64,000 nt of DNA from Fen-455 sp050012675 (GCA_050012675.1 JBEKGS010000016.1:46517-110516), one strand, 5' to 3'. Counted from the first letter of the stretch, positions 34,178 to 44,072 are shown. Numbers and translations: made by a program. The notes: generated from the letters alone by a model not told the origin.

Positions 34178-37141
34178 CTATGTGCCATGGGACACCGTAA
34201 TGTCGCCGTCGCCCCACAGGACCTCGGCGATGTCGGTCTGAAGCCCGCTGCCGGTGTTCACATAGGTGTAGGTCTCACTGAGCGAGCACCAGCCCACACC
34301 CGAAGCCGGAAGGCTGGCCGCGGTTTGGCCTTGGGTGCAAGGCTCCACGACTTGGCCGGGCGGGGTCAGCTGGTCGCCTGCGCCGCCTTCGTCCGCTGGG
34401 ACCATCACGTACGTCGGTGGGCATGTCGGCTCGCCGCCCGGGTCTGCGAACGGAGTGCAGTAGCCGAGGCCATCCCATCCGATGTTCAAGGTTGCCGTGA
34501 AGGTCTCGGTCATCGGGCCTATGGTGTCGAACTCCACGGTGCCTTCTTCACCGGCACTAGAAGTGGTGAAGTTCTCGAAGCTCTTGGACCCCGAGTCAAG
34601 GACTAGGCCCGCGGTGACAGGAGTGCCGTTCTCGGGCGTCGCCGTGAGGACGGGAGGCGCCCCGGGCGCTGTCACGTACAGCGTGAAGACCTGGGTTGCA
34701 TCCGATGCCACGCCGTTGGAGGCGTCGAGGCACACGGTGTAGACACCGCCGTCGCTGAAAGAAGGTGTACCTGAGATCGTCGCCGTGCCGGTACCGGGAG
34801 TGAAGGTGATGTCGTTGCTCGTCGGCAAGCTCGTGGTGCAGCCGTCTGCGCTCCCGTCACTGATCGCTGGGGCAGGGTAGCCCGTCGTCGTAACGGTAAA
34901 GCTGAAGAATGTCCCTGTTCCACCCATGGCGGGTGCGGGGACGACGAGATTGGGCGGGCTCGTGATAACCGGCGCTTGGTCGACCTCAAGCTCATAGCTC
35001 CAGGTTCCGGAATCTCCGTAGGCGTCGGAGTCGGTGCCGGAGGCGGAGTAGGTGCCGCCGCTCAAGGTGCCGTTCTCGGTGATCGCACCAGTTGGCGACA
35101 CGGTGATGCTCGCCCCTCCGTTGGTCTGGACGAAGCTGACCGCACCGACAGCAGTTCCCGATGTGATGGTCAGCTGGTCACCAAACGTTGGGCTCGTGGT
35201 CGTCGTTGAGCCTGCGGTCGGCGCAGCCTGGGCGATAGTGACGGCATCCACATTGAGGGTGTATGTCCACTTCCCTGAGTCGCCCAGCGCGTCGGAGTCC
35301 GTGCCGGAGGCGGTGTAGGAGCCTTCCATGAGGTCGCCGGTAGCGCTGACCTGGCCTTTCGGGGACACGATCAGGGTCGGCGCGCCGGCGGTCTGTTTGA
35401 AGGTGACACTGCCGTTCTGTCCAGTTGTGGCGAGTTGATCGGAAAAGCCCGAGGTCGCCTCACCCGTCGTCGTGGTCGAACCCGTGAAGGGTCCAACCTG
35501 GACGATGGTGGTCGCACCCACGTTTAAGGTGTAGCTCCAGGACCCCGAGTCGCCATCTTTGTCGGTGTCTGTGCCCGAGGCGGTGTAGGAGCCTGCAGAA
35601 AGTTGGCCGGTGCTGCTGACGGCACCGTTCGACGACACGGTCAGGGTGGGCGCGCCGACGGCTTGTGTGAAGGTGACCGTTCCGACTGAGGTTCCCGTTG
35701 TGGTCATCAGCTGATCGTTGAACCCAGTAGCCGCTGTCGTGGTGGAGCCCGTGAAAGGCCCGGCCTGGGCGATCGTTGTCGAAGAGACATTGAGGCTGTA
35801 CGACCAGGTCCCGGTGTCGCCGGTGGAGTCAGAGTCGGTGCCCGAGGCGCTGTAGCCACCGGGCGCCAAGGTCCCGACGGTTTTGATGCCGCCGCTCGGC
35901 GACACGATGAGGCTGGCCTGGCCGGTGCTCTGGACAAAGGTGACTGCGCCGCTTTGTCCACTCGTATTGAGCTGGGCACCGAAACTTGAACTCCCAACCG
36001 TCGTGGTGGAGCCCGCCAGGGGGGACGTCTGCGTGATGACGGTCAACACCGTGAGGGTGAAGCTCTGGGCTGTCGTACCGACGCTGTTGCTGGCGTCGAT
36101 CGTGAAGGTGTAAACACCTGGCGCGACATTGCTGCCGCTCAAGGTAGCGGTCCCGCTCGCGGTGGCGGTATTGGTGAGGCTCACACCCGAGGGAGCGCCC
36201 GAGAGCGAGAACGTGGGGGTGGGCGTGCCGGTCGCGCTCACGGGGAGCGTGAAGGTGCCCGCCGCGCCCGCCGCGATGGTGGCGCTGGCCGCGCTCGTGA
36301 ACACGGCTGCGGAGCTGGCCACCGTAAAGGTGGGCAGACCTTGGTCGTCGGCGTCATTGTCGGAGTCGCAGTTGGGACCGATCACAGAGACCGAACCCGT
36401 TGTTGGTGAGGCGACCTGAAGCTCGACCTGGTCAAACTCGTCAGCACTCGAGAGGAGCCCCGTGCTGACGACAGGACAGTCGTTGGTGTCGTCCTCCGAT
36501 TCGGTGCCTCCTGCCGGAACGGTGATGGGACCGACCGTCTCAACGGGTTGCTCGACGCCGGACGAGTTGGCCTTGCGGAGCACGAGGTCGACCTTGACCA
36601 CTGATCTGTTGTTGTTCTTCAAGGGAATCGAGGCTTCACTGAAAAGCTGCCCTTGGGTCAAGATGTTGCTCTCACCCATACTGAAGACCAGCCCTTCGTT
36701 GGGCTGGACTGTGTAACCCGGCGAGGTCGTGGACTTGTAACACACACCCGTCTCCGCCAAGGCCCGCGAACCGTTCCCGACCAGAGCGCTGCCCACCGAT
36801 GCCGGCGTGGCGGAGGAGCCATAGCCGCTTGGGTAGTAAGACGCGCTGAGCGGAAGCAGGGGGGCCGAGGCCGAGTTCGAGACCGTGGAGACGCTAGAAC
36901 CTGGGGAGGAGCACGTGCTGCTGGCGAGCGACAGGGATTGCGTCGAGGTGTTACCGCCCCCGCCCTTGTACTCGACGAACGGGCCGGTGGTCTGCTGGCC
37001 GCTTTTTTGAACGTAAACGATCTGCGTGGGCGAGCTCGTCGCTGACGCGACAGTGTTCAAGATCACGATCGGCACGACGCTCGCGCCGACCAACAAGATG
37101 CACAAAGCACCGGTGCGCCAGTTTTTCCCTACTCCTCGCAT
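34178..37141 (-). CDS. Large secreted protein with Ig-like and four tandem repeat domains
   Basis: A 987-residue exported protein. Residues 1-35 form a signal peptide or anchor (LCILLVGASVVPIVILNTVA ending SATSSP). Residues 270-365 look like a putative-Ig (cadherin-like, PTPTFSLSGAPSGVSLT) domain; then four repeats of about 88 residues follow (separate entry); a further putative-Ig domain (PAISDGSADGCTTSLPTSND) and a Cys-containing C-terminal domain end the protein. Composition is very rich in Ser, Thr and Gly and poor in Lys, as usual for surface proteins. No LPxTG signal or C-terminal membrane helix is visible. It is convergent with the cyclase gene, only 39 nt apart. Function is probably adhesive or structural, by architecture only. 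Confidence 0.75.
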   Translation of the reverse strand: MRGVGKNWRTGALCILLVGASVVPIVILNTVASATSSPTQIVYVQKSGQQTTGPFVEYKGGGGNTSTQSLSLASSTCSSPGSSVSTVSNSASAPLLPLSASYYPSGYGSSATPASVGSALVGNGSRALAETGVCYKSTTSPGYTVQPNEGLVFSMGESNILTQGQLFSEASIPLKNNNRSVVKVDLVLRKANSSGVEQPVETVGPITVPAGGTESEDDTNDCPVVSTGLLSSADEFDQVELQVASPTTGSVSVIGPNCDSDNDADDQGLPTFTVASSAAVFTSAASATIAAGAAGTFTLPVSATGTPTPTFSLSGAPSGVSLTNTATASGTATLSGSNVAPGVYTFTIDASNSVGTTAQSFTLTVLTVITQTSPLAGSTTTVGSSSFGAQLNTSGQSGAVTFVQSTGQASLIVSPSGGIKTVGTLAPGGYSASGTDSDSTGDTGTWSYSLNVSSTTIAQAGPFTGSTTTAATGFNDQLMTTTGTSVGTVTFTQAVGAPTLTVSSNGAVSSTGQLSAGSYTASGTDTDKDGDSGSWSYTLNVGATTIVQVGPFTGSTTTTGEATSGFSDQLATTGQNGSVTFKQTAGAPTLIVSPKGQVSATGDLMEGSYTASGTDSDALGDSGKWTYTLNVDAVTIAQAAPTAGSTTTTSPTFGDQLTITSGTAVGAVSFVQTNGGASITVSPTGAITENGTLSGGTYSASGTDSDAYGDSGTWSYELEVDQAPVITSPPNLVVPAPAMGGTGTFFSFTVTTTGYPAPAISDGSADGCTTSLPTSNDITFTPGTGTATISGTPSFSDGGVYTVCLDASNGVASDATQVFTLYVTAPGAPPVLTATPENGTPVTAGLVLDSGSKSFENFTTSSAGEEGTVEFDTIGPMTETFTATLNIGWDGLGYCTPFADPGGEPTCPPTYVMVPADEGGAGDQLTPPGQVVEPCTQGQTAASLPASGVGWCSLSETYTYVNTGSGLQTDIAEVLWGDGDITVSHGT
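34979..36040 (-). repeat. Four tandem coding repeats of about 265 nt
   Basis: Inside the secreted protein, units lie at 35780-36040, 35513-35779, 35243-35512 and 34979-35242. Each starts with a TTIxQxGPFTGSTTT-like segment, contains GAPTLTVSxxG and GSYTASGTDSD, and ends with DSGTWSYTLNV. Units 2 and 3 are the most alike; units 1 and 4 have drifted at their outer ends, which fits duplication from the centre. Confidence 0.85.
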
Positions 37142-37528
37142 TTGCCCCCTCCTCGCAGTCGAGTTACCCGGCCGGCGCGGTTACGCGCCAGCGTCGATCG
37201 GACCCACCGAATGTCGATGACTTGTCCGCAACGTTGACCCCACCGTCGGCGTCTCCCCGCACTTCGCGCGATGACCTGGCGTCGACGGATCAGCTGCCAC
37301 TTGAGCCCCCCTCGTGGTGTAGCGCGGCATATTAACGTCGCGGGTGTCGGTTGTCTACAACTTTTTTTGGCGGGACTGAGCAGCGATCGCGCTTCGAGGC
37401 TTCATCCGCTCGCACGGGTTCCGATGCGTCAGTAATGGCGCGTCGCTGGCCCTTTCGTAGCGGGAATCACAAAGGAACTGAAATCCCCGGAGTACAGGCC
37501 TGGGGCTCATAGATAGGAGGGCTGCGCA
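37142..37528. other. Divergent promoter region
   Basis: About 390 bases between the secreted repeat protein and GH4 genes. It holds GTTGT-CT-ACAAC (37350-37361), a small perfect palindrome followed by a run of seven T (37362-37368), in an otherwise GC-rich region. A regulator site for the glycosidase is possible. No gene is visible. Confidence 0.4.
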
Positions 37529-38860
37529 GTGAGAGTCGTGTTCATAGGAGCTGGGAGCGTGGTGTTCACGAGGAACCTCACGAGGGACATCCTCACCTTC
37601 GCGGAACTTGCCGATAACGAGATAGTGCTCATGGACATCGACGCCGAAAGGCTCGCGCGCGCCCACGGACTTGTAAGCCGCATGGCAGAGACCGCCGGGT
37701 CGTCGGGGCGGGTGACCGCCACGACCGATCGTCGTCATGCCCTCAAAGGGGCCGACTACGTGATCGTCACGATCCAGGTGGGCGGGACCAGGCAGTGGGA
37801 AGCCGACATCACCATTCCGGAGCGTTACGGCGTGGGCCAGTGCGTCGGTGACACGCTCGGGCCCGGCGGCATCTTCCGCGGCTTGCGTCATCTCGCCGTT
37901 TTCGACGGCCTTATCCAGGACATCCCGGAACTGTGCCCGGATGCCCTGGTCCTGCAGTACTCGAATCCCATGGCAATCCTCACCTGGCGGACGGCCCTGT
38001 CGGGTCTTCGAGTGGTAGGGCTCTGCCACAGCGTCCAAGGCACGGCGCGCCTGCTTGCCGAGTACTGCAATGTCCCATACGAGGAGCTCAACTACTGGGT
38101 GGCCGGCATCAACCACCAAGCCTGGTTCCTCACCCTCGAGCACGCCGGGAAAGATCTGTACCCCTGCCTGCGCTCGCACTTGGACAAGCCCGAGACGGTC
38201 GCCTTGGAGCCCGTGCGTTTCGAGCTCATGCGAAGGTTCGGCTACTTCGTCACCGAGTCGAGCGGCCACGCCTCCGAGTACCTCCCGTACTTCCGCAAGC
38301 GCCCCGATCTCCTCTCTTCTTTGGTGGAGAGCTTCGAGTCGACGGGCTCGGACTACTCGGCGTGGTTCGGCAACGGGCAAACCGGTGGTTGCGTTGCCGC
38401 TACGAAACTTCACGAGTCCGCCTACGAGAAAGAGGTCGCCGGGCAGATTGCCGGCACCGAGCCGATCGAGCTCACGCGCTCGGACGAGTACGGCGCCCAG
38501 ATCATTCACGCCGTGGAGACAGGTAGCCCTCTTCGCATCAACGGCAACGTGCTCAACCAGGGCCTCGTCACGAATCTGCCTCGCGGAGCCTGCGTCGAGG
38601 TCCCCTGTCTCGTGGACCGCGCCGGCGTCCACCCCTGTGTGGTGGGAGCCCTCCCCCCGCAGTTGGCCTCCTTGAACCGGAGCAACATCGCTGTGCAGGA
38701 GCTCGTCGTGAAGGGGCATCTCGACAAGGACCGGGAGGCCATCTACCAGGCGATGGCTCTTGACCCGCTGACTGCCGCCGTTTGTTCGTTGGAGGAGATA
38801 TGGAACTTGACCGACGACATGTTCACGGCGAACGAGCATTTCTTGACCCAGTTCTCCTAG
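37529..38860 (+). CDS. Glycoside hydrolase family 4 (alpha-galactosidase/alpha-glucosidase type)
   Basis: A 443-residue GH4 enzyme. The NAD-binding N-terminus is VVFIGAGSVVFTRNLTRDIL, followed by GADYVIVTIQVGG and the substrate/metal segment LQYSNPMAI. The Mn-binding Cys is in GLCHSVQG and the paired His in VAGINHQAWFL, both diagnostic of the family. GH4 enzymes cleave glycosides by an NAD-dependent redox mechanism in the cytoplasm. The CHSVQG form is that of MelA-like alpha-galactosidases and related enzymes. The GTG at 37529 follows AGGAGGG. A GH94 phosphorylase lies downstream, so both probably act on imported disaccharides. Confidence 0.9.
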   Translation: MRVVFIGAGSVVFTRNLTRDILTFAELADNEIVLMDIDAERLARAHGLVSRMAETAGSSGRVTATTDRRHALKGADYVIVTIQVGGTRQWEADITIPERYGVGQCVGDTLGPGGIFRGLRHLAVFDGLIQDIPELCPDALVLQYSNPMAILTWRTALSGLRVVGLCHSVQGTARLLAEYCNVPYEELNYWVAGINHQAWFLTLEHAGKDLYPCLRSHLDKPETVALEPVRFELMRRFGYFVTESSGHASEYLPYFRKRPDLLSSLVESFESTGSDYSAWFGNGQTGGCVAATKLHESAYEKEVAGQIAGTEPIELTRSDEYGAQIIHAVETGSPLRINGNVLNQGLVTNLPRGACVEVPCLVDRAGVHPCVVGALPPQLASLNRSNIAVQELVVKGHLDKDREAIYQAMALDPLTAAVCSLEEIWNLTDDMFTANEHFLTQFS

Positions 38861-39216
38861 GCGCTTGGTTCGCCAGAGACCGCTCGACTGCGTTCTGCAG
38901 CGTCCCTTGAACCTCGCTTCTACGAGCGCCCGATCAGCTCAAGGCGATCGACAGTGCCTTTCAGCGAACTCGAGCTCACGCGGGCGGTCGAATACCGAGC
39001 TGTAGCACTTCTGCGCTTCAGCGTCCTCAGGCAGGGAAAGCGACTTCGGATCGGGGAAGTCGCCGGGTGGCGTCTCCCGAACCGGCTCACGGGCCGGCGC
39101 CAATCTTGTTTTCAAGGGTCCGACGGGGCATTGCCACGGAGAACCGGGGCGGGCCGGTGGATCTCGGCGCCGCCTTCTAGGACATTGCCGAGTCGACAGA
39201 TATAGGTTCGAGGGCT
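38861..39216. other. Intergenic region without visible gene
   Basis: About 360 bases between the GH4 and GH94 genes. A frame of 83 codons is open but has no family content and no ribosome site. The AT-rich AGATATAGG (39199-39207) just before the GH94 start may be part of a -10 box. Confidence 0.4.
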
Positions 39217-41697
39217 ATGGATCATCCCCACGCAACGGGGCCCGACAACGTCGTCGATGCCACCGTCCTGGCCGCCAACCCCTACGGTTACTACGATCCC
39301 GGTGCCCGGGAGTATGTGATTACCCGCCCCGACACTCCGACCCCTTGGATGAACTACCTCGGACAGGGCCGTTACGGCGGCATTGTCTCCAATACCGGCG
39401 GCGGCTTCTCCTTCGACCGCGATCCGCGGGATCGCAGGGTCAGCCGTTACCGCTACAACTCGCTTCCGGCGGACCAGCCCGGGCGTTATGTGTACCTCCG
39501 GCGGAACGACACCGGAGAGTACTGGAGCGCGACCTGGCAGCCCGTGCGGGCTCCGCTCGACAGCTACGAGTGCCGCCACGGCGCGGGCTACACGAGGATA
39601 ACGACCGAAAAGAACGGCATCCGGTCCGAGATCTTGTACTTCGTTCCCCCGACGCCTACGACTGACCCCTGCCCGGCGGAACTGTGGGTGTTACGCCTTG
39701 CCAATACCGGCGAGACGAGCCAAGTGGTCCAGGTCTTCAGTTACGTGGAGCTGAGCTTCAAAGACGCCTTCAACGACCTTCAGAATCTCGACTGGAGCCA
39801 GCACATACTGAGCTCGCGCTACGACGAGCAGCGCCAGGCGATCGTGGCGAGGACGAGGTTCTCTCCCACCACCCAGTTCTTCGCTTCGGACCGTCCCCCG
39901 CTCGGCTACGACTGTGACCGCGATGCCTTCGTCGGCAGGTGCCGGGGGCTGGAGGAGCCGGCCGTTGTCGTGGCGGGCGCCCCGAACCGGAGCGAGGCTC
40001 CCCGCGGCAACAACATCGGGTCGCTCTACCACGAGATCTCCCTCGAGCCCGGGGCGCAGGCCAGGATCGTCTACGTGCTCGGGATCACTGACTCTCCCGG
40101 TGACATCACCAAGGTCACAAGCCGATACGGCGACCCCGCTCAGGTCGAGATCGCCTTCGACGCGCTCGGGTCCGACTGGGAGACGTACTTCGAGGCTTTC
40201 AGCGTGCAGGCACCCGACGCTGACACGACCGCCATGCTCAACTGCTGGAGCCCGTTGCAGTGCCGCACCACCCTTTACTGGTCGCGCTTCGTGTCGGGCT
40301 ACGAGACCGGCCTCGGGCGGGGGATAGGTACCCGCGACACGGCCCAGGACACCTTGGGAGTCGTCCACGCCGCACCGGTGGAAGTCGCCGCCCGCATTGA
40401 GCGGTTGTGGGGGGTGCAATTCGCGGACGGGCACACCTGGCATCAGTTCTTTCCCCTCAGTGGCAAAGGTGGCCCGGGCCTGGCCGCGGAAAGGCCGACC
40501 TGGCCCCAGTGGTTCTCCGACGACCATCTGTGGCTCGTCCTAGCCACCTGTGCGTACCTGGCCGAGACCGGCGACTACGCGTACCTGGAACGGCGGGTCC
40601 CCTACGAACAAGAAGAGGTGCCCAGCTCGCCGCTCACCGGAACGGGCGACGAAGCAACCGATGACACCGTTTGGGGGCACATGATGGCGGCGTTGGCTTT
40701 CACGCTCGCAAATCGCGGCCCGCACGGTCTTCCAAGGTCCGGCTTCTCCGACTGGGACGACACCTTGAACGTCGACCACGGCTCGGGCCTGGCCGAGAGC
40801 GTCTGGTGCGCGATGCAGTTCTGCCGCGCCGTGCTGGACCTCGCTCAGCTGGCGGACCATCTCGGAAGGGGAGCGGAGGCAACGCGCTTTCGACAGATGC
40901 ACACCGAGATGGCAGACGCAGTCAATTCCTGTGCCTGGGACGGGTCCTGGTACGGGCGTGCCTTTGATGATGACGGCAAGCTCATCGGGGTGTCCTCGGA
41001 GGAGCGCCATCGCATCAACCTGATCCCGCAGAGCTGGTGCGTGATCGCCGAGGTCGCCCCGCGCGAGCGGGCCGAGCTCGCCATGGCCTCGGCTCACGAC
41101 ATCCTCGGCACCCCGTACGGGCCGAGCTTGATGTGGCCTCCTTATGACGGTGGCGACCCGCGGGTGAACGGGACGAGCACCTTTCCCCCGGGTGCCAAGG
41201 AGAATGGCGGAATCTTCTGCCACGCCGCTTCGTGGTCTGTCGTCGCCGCCGCCAAGCTCGGACACGGCGACCGGGCCTATGAGTACTACCGGCAGCTTCT
41301 TCCCCTGGCGCGACCCGATGTCGACCGGGCCGCCGTGGAACCCTACGTCTACTGCCAGAACATCTGTGGGCCGGCCCATCCCCAGTACGGGCTCGGGCGC
41401 AACGCCTGGCTCACGGGGGCCTCGGCTTGGATGTACGTCGCCATCACCCAGTGGATCCTCGGCATAAGACCTACCCACGCCGGGCTGCGGGTAGCTCCCT
41501 GCCTCCCGTCCTCATGGCCCGGGTACTCCGCAAGGCGCTTGTTCCGGGGCACCTGGTACGAGGTCGCAGTGACGCGGCAGGGGCCCGGGAACACCGTCTC
41601 TCTCACGGTTGACGGCACGGCGATCACAGGCGATGTCGTGGCGTTGCCGCCGCCCGGTACCTCACGTGTCGTTGTAGGGGCCGTTGTCGGTGCGTAA
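39217..41697 (+). CDS. GH94 glycoside phosphorylase (cellobiose/chitobiose phosphorylase type)
   Basis: An 826-residue GH94 enzyme. It begins with the beta-sandwich domain (NPYGYYDPGAREYVITRPDT, WMNYLGQGRYGGIVSNTGGG) and continues into the (alpha/alpha)6 barrel with GIGTRDTAQDTLGVVH, the catalytic Asp region SGFSDWDDTLN and the late CGPAHPQYGLGRNAWLTG block. It splits a beta-linked disaccharide with phosphate to a sugar 1-phosphate plus free sugar. The NICGPAHPQYGLGRNAWL ending is like N,N-diacetylchitobiose and laminaribiose-type members more than cellobiose phosphorylase, and a chitobiose substrate would fit the nearby Nag genes, but this is inference. GAGGG precedes the ATG. Confidence 0.9.
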   Translation: MDHPHATGPDNVVDATVLAANPYGYYDPGAREYVITRPDTPTPWMNYLGQGRYGGIVSNTGGGFSFDRDPRDRRVSRYRYNSLPADQPGRYVYLRRNDTGEYWSATWQPVRAPLDSYECRHGAGYTRITTEKNGIRSEILYFVPPTPTTDPCPAELWVLRLANTGETSQVVQVFSYVELSFKDAFNDLQNLDWSQHILSSRYDEQRQAIVARTRFSPTTQFFASDRPPLGYDCDRDAFVGRCRGLEEPAVVVAGAPNRSEAPRGNNIGSLYHEISLEPGAQARIVYVLGITDSPGDITKVTSRYGDPAQVEIAFDALGSDWETYFEAFSVQAPDADTTAMLNCWSPLQCRTTLYWSRFVSGYETGLGRGIGTRDTAQDTLGVVHAAPVEVAARIERLWGVQFADGHTWHQFFPLSGKGGPGLAAERPTWPQWFSDDHLWLVLATCAYLAETGDYAYLERRVPYEQEEVPSSPLTGTGDEATDDTVWGHMMAALAFTLANRGPHGLPRSGFSDWDDTLNVDHGSGLAESVWCAMQFCRAVLDLAQLADHLGRGAEATRFRQMHTEMADAVNSCAWDGSWYGRAFDDDGKLIGVSSEERHRINLIPQSWCVIAEVAPRERAELAMASAHDILGTPYGPSLMWPPYDGGDPRVNGTSTFPPGAKENGGIFCHAASWSVVAAAKLGHGDRAYEYYRQLLPLARPDVDRAAVEPYVYCQNICGPAHPQYGLGRNAWLTGASAWMYVAITQWILGIRPTHAGLRVAPCLPSSWPGYSARRLFRGTWYEVAVTRQGPGNTVSLTVDGTAITGDVVALPPPGTSRVVVGAVVGA

Positions 41698-41832
41698 CGG
41701 CAGGCCAGCAACGACCGACCCGTGTCGTGACTCCGGGGCGCTTGCCCTTTGAGCGCTGCCGCTGCCATGATTTCGGGCCAACCACCAGCGACGCCTCCGC
41801 CGCCGCCTCAAAGAAATGGGGTGTGACCCATC

Positions 41833-42861
41833 GTGAGTCAGTACCGTCCGGTCGACGACCGCTACGACCAGATGACCTATCGCCGTTGCGGGCGCAGCGG
41901 CCTGTTGCTCCCGGCCGTGTCGCTCGGGCTCTGGCAGAACTTCGGCGACGAACGGTCGCTCGACGATCAGCGCGCCATCCTGCGACGAGCCTTCGACCTG
42001 GGCATCACGCATTTCGACCTGGCCAACAACTACGGCCCCCCCTACGGCAGCGCCGAGTCGAACTTCGGTCGGGTCCTCCACTCAGACTTTCGTGATCACC
42101 GCGACGAGCTCTTAATCTCGACCAAGGCCGGTTGGGACATGTGGCCGGGCCCCTACGGCGATCGCGGCTCTCGCAAGTACCTTCTGGCGAGCTTGGACCA
42201 GAGCCTGCGCCGTATGGGAGTCGACTACGTCGACATCTTCTACCACCACCATTTCGATCCCGACACGCCCCTCGAGGAGAGCATCGGCGCACTCCACTCT
42301 GCGGTCCTACAGGGAAAGGCGCTCTACATAGGGATATCGTCCTACTCGGCCAAGCGCACCCGCGAGGCCATCGCCATCCTCGGGCGGCTGGGCACGCCGC
42401 TTCTCATCCACCAGCCGTCCTACTCGATGCTCAATCGGTGGATCGAAGGGGACCTGCTCGATGTCCTCGGGACCGAAGGCGTCGGCTGCATCGCCTTTTC
42501 TCCGCTCGCCCAGGGACTGCTGACCGACCGTTATCTCGAGGGCGTGCCCGAAGGTTCGCGTGCCTCAAGGCAGGGCTCGCTGCCGCTCGAGATGCTCAGC
42601 GAGGACAATCTGGCGTGCGTGCGCTCCCTTGACGCCATCGCCCGACGCCGGGGACAGACCCTGGCCCAGATGGCCGTTGCCTGGGTGCTGCGCGACCCTC
42701 GTGTCACATCAGCCTTGATCGGGGCGAGCAGCGTCACCCAGCTGGAGCAGAACCTGGCGGCGCTCGAAAAGGCCGTTTTCTCTGCCGACGAGCTCGCCGA
42801 GATAGACAGGTACGCCGTCGAGAGCGGCATCGACCTGTGGCGCGGCCCTGCCACCAGCTGA
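41833..42861 (+). CDS. Aldo/keto reductase (YghZ/L-glyceraldehyde-3-phosphate reductase type)
   Basis: A 342-residue aldo/keto reductase. YRRCGRSGLLLPAVSLGLWQ and FGITHFDLANNYGPPYGSAE-type segments (here DLGITHFDLANNYGPP) match the YghZ/MdtJ-like AKR14 group; the catalytic Tyr is in NNYGPP, Lys in STKAGW, His in YHHHFD. The NADP-binding end is TSALIGASSVTQLEQN. GTG at 41833 gives the usual 14-residue lead before the core. It reduces small sugar-derived aldehydes such as methylglyoxal or glyceraldehyde phosphate. It follows the GH94 gene by 135 nt and may share its transcript. Confidence 0.9.
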   Translation: MSQYRPVDDRYDQMTYRRCGRSGLLLPAVSLGLWQNFGDERSLDDQRAILRRAFDLGITHFDLANNYGPPYGSAESNFGRVLHSDFRDHRDELLISTKAGWDMWPGPYGDRGSRKYLLASLDQSLRRMGVDYVDIFYHHHFDPDTPLEESIGALHSAVLQGKALYIGISSYSAKRTREAIAILGRLGTPLLIHQPSYSMLNRWIEGDLLDVLGTEGVGCIAFSPLAQGLLTDRYLEGVPEGSRASRQGSLPLEMLSEDNLACVRSLDAIARRRGQTLAQMAVAWVLRDPRVTSALIGASSVTQLEQNLAALEKAVFSADELAEIDRYAVESGIDLWRGPATS

Positions 42862-43058
42862 ACCGGAAAGGAACGCCTCGCACGCTACCTGGACCCGGTA
42901 CGGACGGCTGTCGTGACAGCTTCGCAAGAGCGGGACAGCCGCTCGGAACCCCGGCCGTCGTCGGCGGCCCGTTTGCGAGGGATCTGCCGGCGCTCGCCAT
43001 GCCAGAGTCGGCCGATAGCGGTCAGACTCGAGGGTGCACGCCAGGTGCGACGGGAGAG

Positions 43059-44072
43059 TTACGCGGTCTCGGCGTAGCGTTCGAGATCGGCGATCAGACA
43101 GTCCTTGGCGCTCGAGGCCATCCAGGAGATCTCGATGGCGTTCCGCTGCAACTGGACGAGCTCGGCTTGCCCGAGACCTGCCGCCTCCTGCAAGGCGAGG
43201 AGGTTGTCGGTGACGTAACCCCCGAAGTAGGCCGGATCGTCGGAGTTCACGGTCACCTTGACGCCGAGCTCCAAGAGCCGCCTTGTCTCGGCTGCCTTCA
43301 AGTCGCCGCTCACCCACCGGTTGGATATCGGGCAAACCGTGAGCCCGAGCCCACGTGCCGCGAGCTCTTTTGTCAGCTCCGCGCTCTCGAGGACATTGAC
43401 CCCGTGGTCGATCCGGTCCACTCCGATCACTTCGAGGCACTGGCGAATGTGCTCGACCGAGTTGGTCTGGTCAACGTCGCAGTGCACGGTTATCTGGTAG
43501 CCCTCGGACCGGGCGCGGGCGAAGACCGCGGCGAACCTGCTCGGGGGGTTGTCCCGCTCGTCCGAGTCCAGACCGACGCCGCATATCCACCCGCGGTAGG
43601 GCAGCGACTGCACCAGGGTCGCCATGGCGTACTCGGCTGAGTAATCGCGCAGCAAGCACATGATCAGCTCGGCGCGGAGCCCCAACTGCTGGCGAGCGGC
43701 CACGACTGCCCGTCGAAGCCCGCCGATGACGGTTTCGAACGCAACGCCGCGCGAGGTGTGTGCCTGGGGGTCGAAGAACATCTCCACGTAGCGGACGTTC
43801 TCCTCGTGCGCGTGCCTCAGGTACGCCCACGCGAGGTCGTGGAAGTCGTCAGCTGTCTTCAGCACGTCCATGCCCTCGTAGTAGCTCACGAGGAAGGAAG
43901 TCAGGTCGTTGAAGTGGTACGACGCCCGTAGCGCTGCCACGTCGGCGTAGCCAAGCCGGATCCCGTTGCGCTGTGCGAGCGCGAACCTCAGTTCCGCCTC
44001 GAGCGTGCCCTCGATGTGCAGGTGCAACTCGACCTTGGGGAGGCCCCTTGTGAAACCGACAAGATCTGTCAT
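43059..44072 (-). CDS. Adenine/adenosine deaminase family protein
   Basis: A 337-residue amidohydrolase. LPKVELHLHIEGTLE carries the first metal His pair; the catalytic Glu/His region is VHCDVDQTNSVEHI, then DRIDHGVNVLES, and the metal Asp is in VTVNSDDPAYFGGYVTDN. The segments RYVEMFFDPQAHTSRGV and NSDDPAYFGGY are those of the adenine-deaminase subgroup (bacterial/fungal Aah1-like) rather than true adenosine deaminase, which has NTDDP. It would convert adenine to hypoxanthine for purine salvage. The ATG at 44072 has GGTGAG upstream; a GTG three codons earlier is possible. It is a single gene. Confidence 0.87.
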   Translation of the reverse strand: MTDLVGFTRGLPKVELHLHIEGTLEAELRFALAQRNGIRLGYADVAALRASYHFNDLTSFLVSYYEGMDVLKTADDFHDLAWAYLRHAHEENVRYVEMFFDPQAHTSRGVAFETVIGGLRRAVVAARQQLGLRAELIMCLLRDYSAEYAMATLVQSLPYRGWICGVGLDSDERDNPPSRFAAVFARARSEGYQITVHCDVDQTNSVEHIRQCLEVIGVDRIDHGVNVLESAELTKELAARGLGLTVCPISNRWVSGDLKAAETRRLLELGVKVTVNSDDPAYFGGYVTDNLLALQEAAGLGQAELVQLQRNAIEISWMASSAKDCLIADLERYAETA

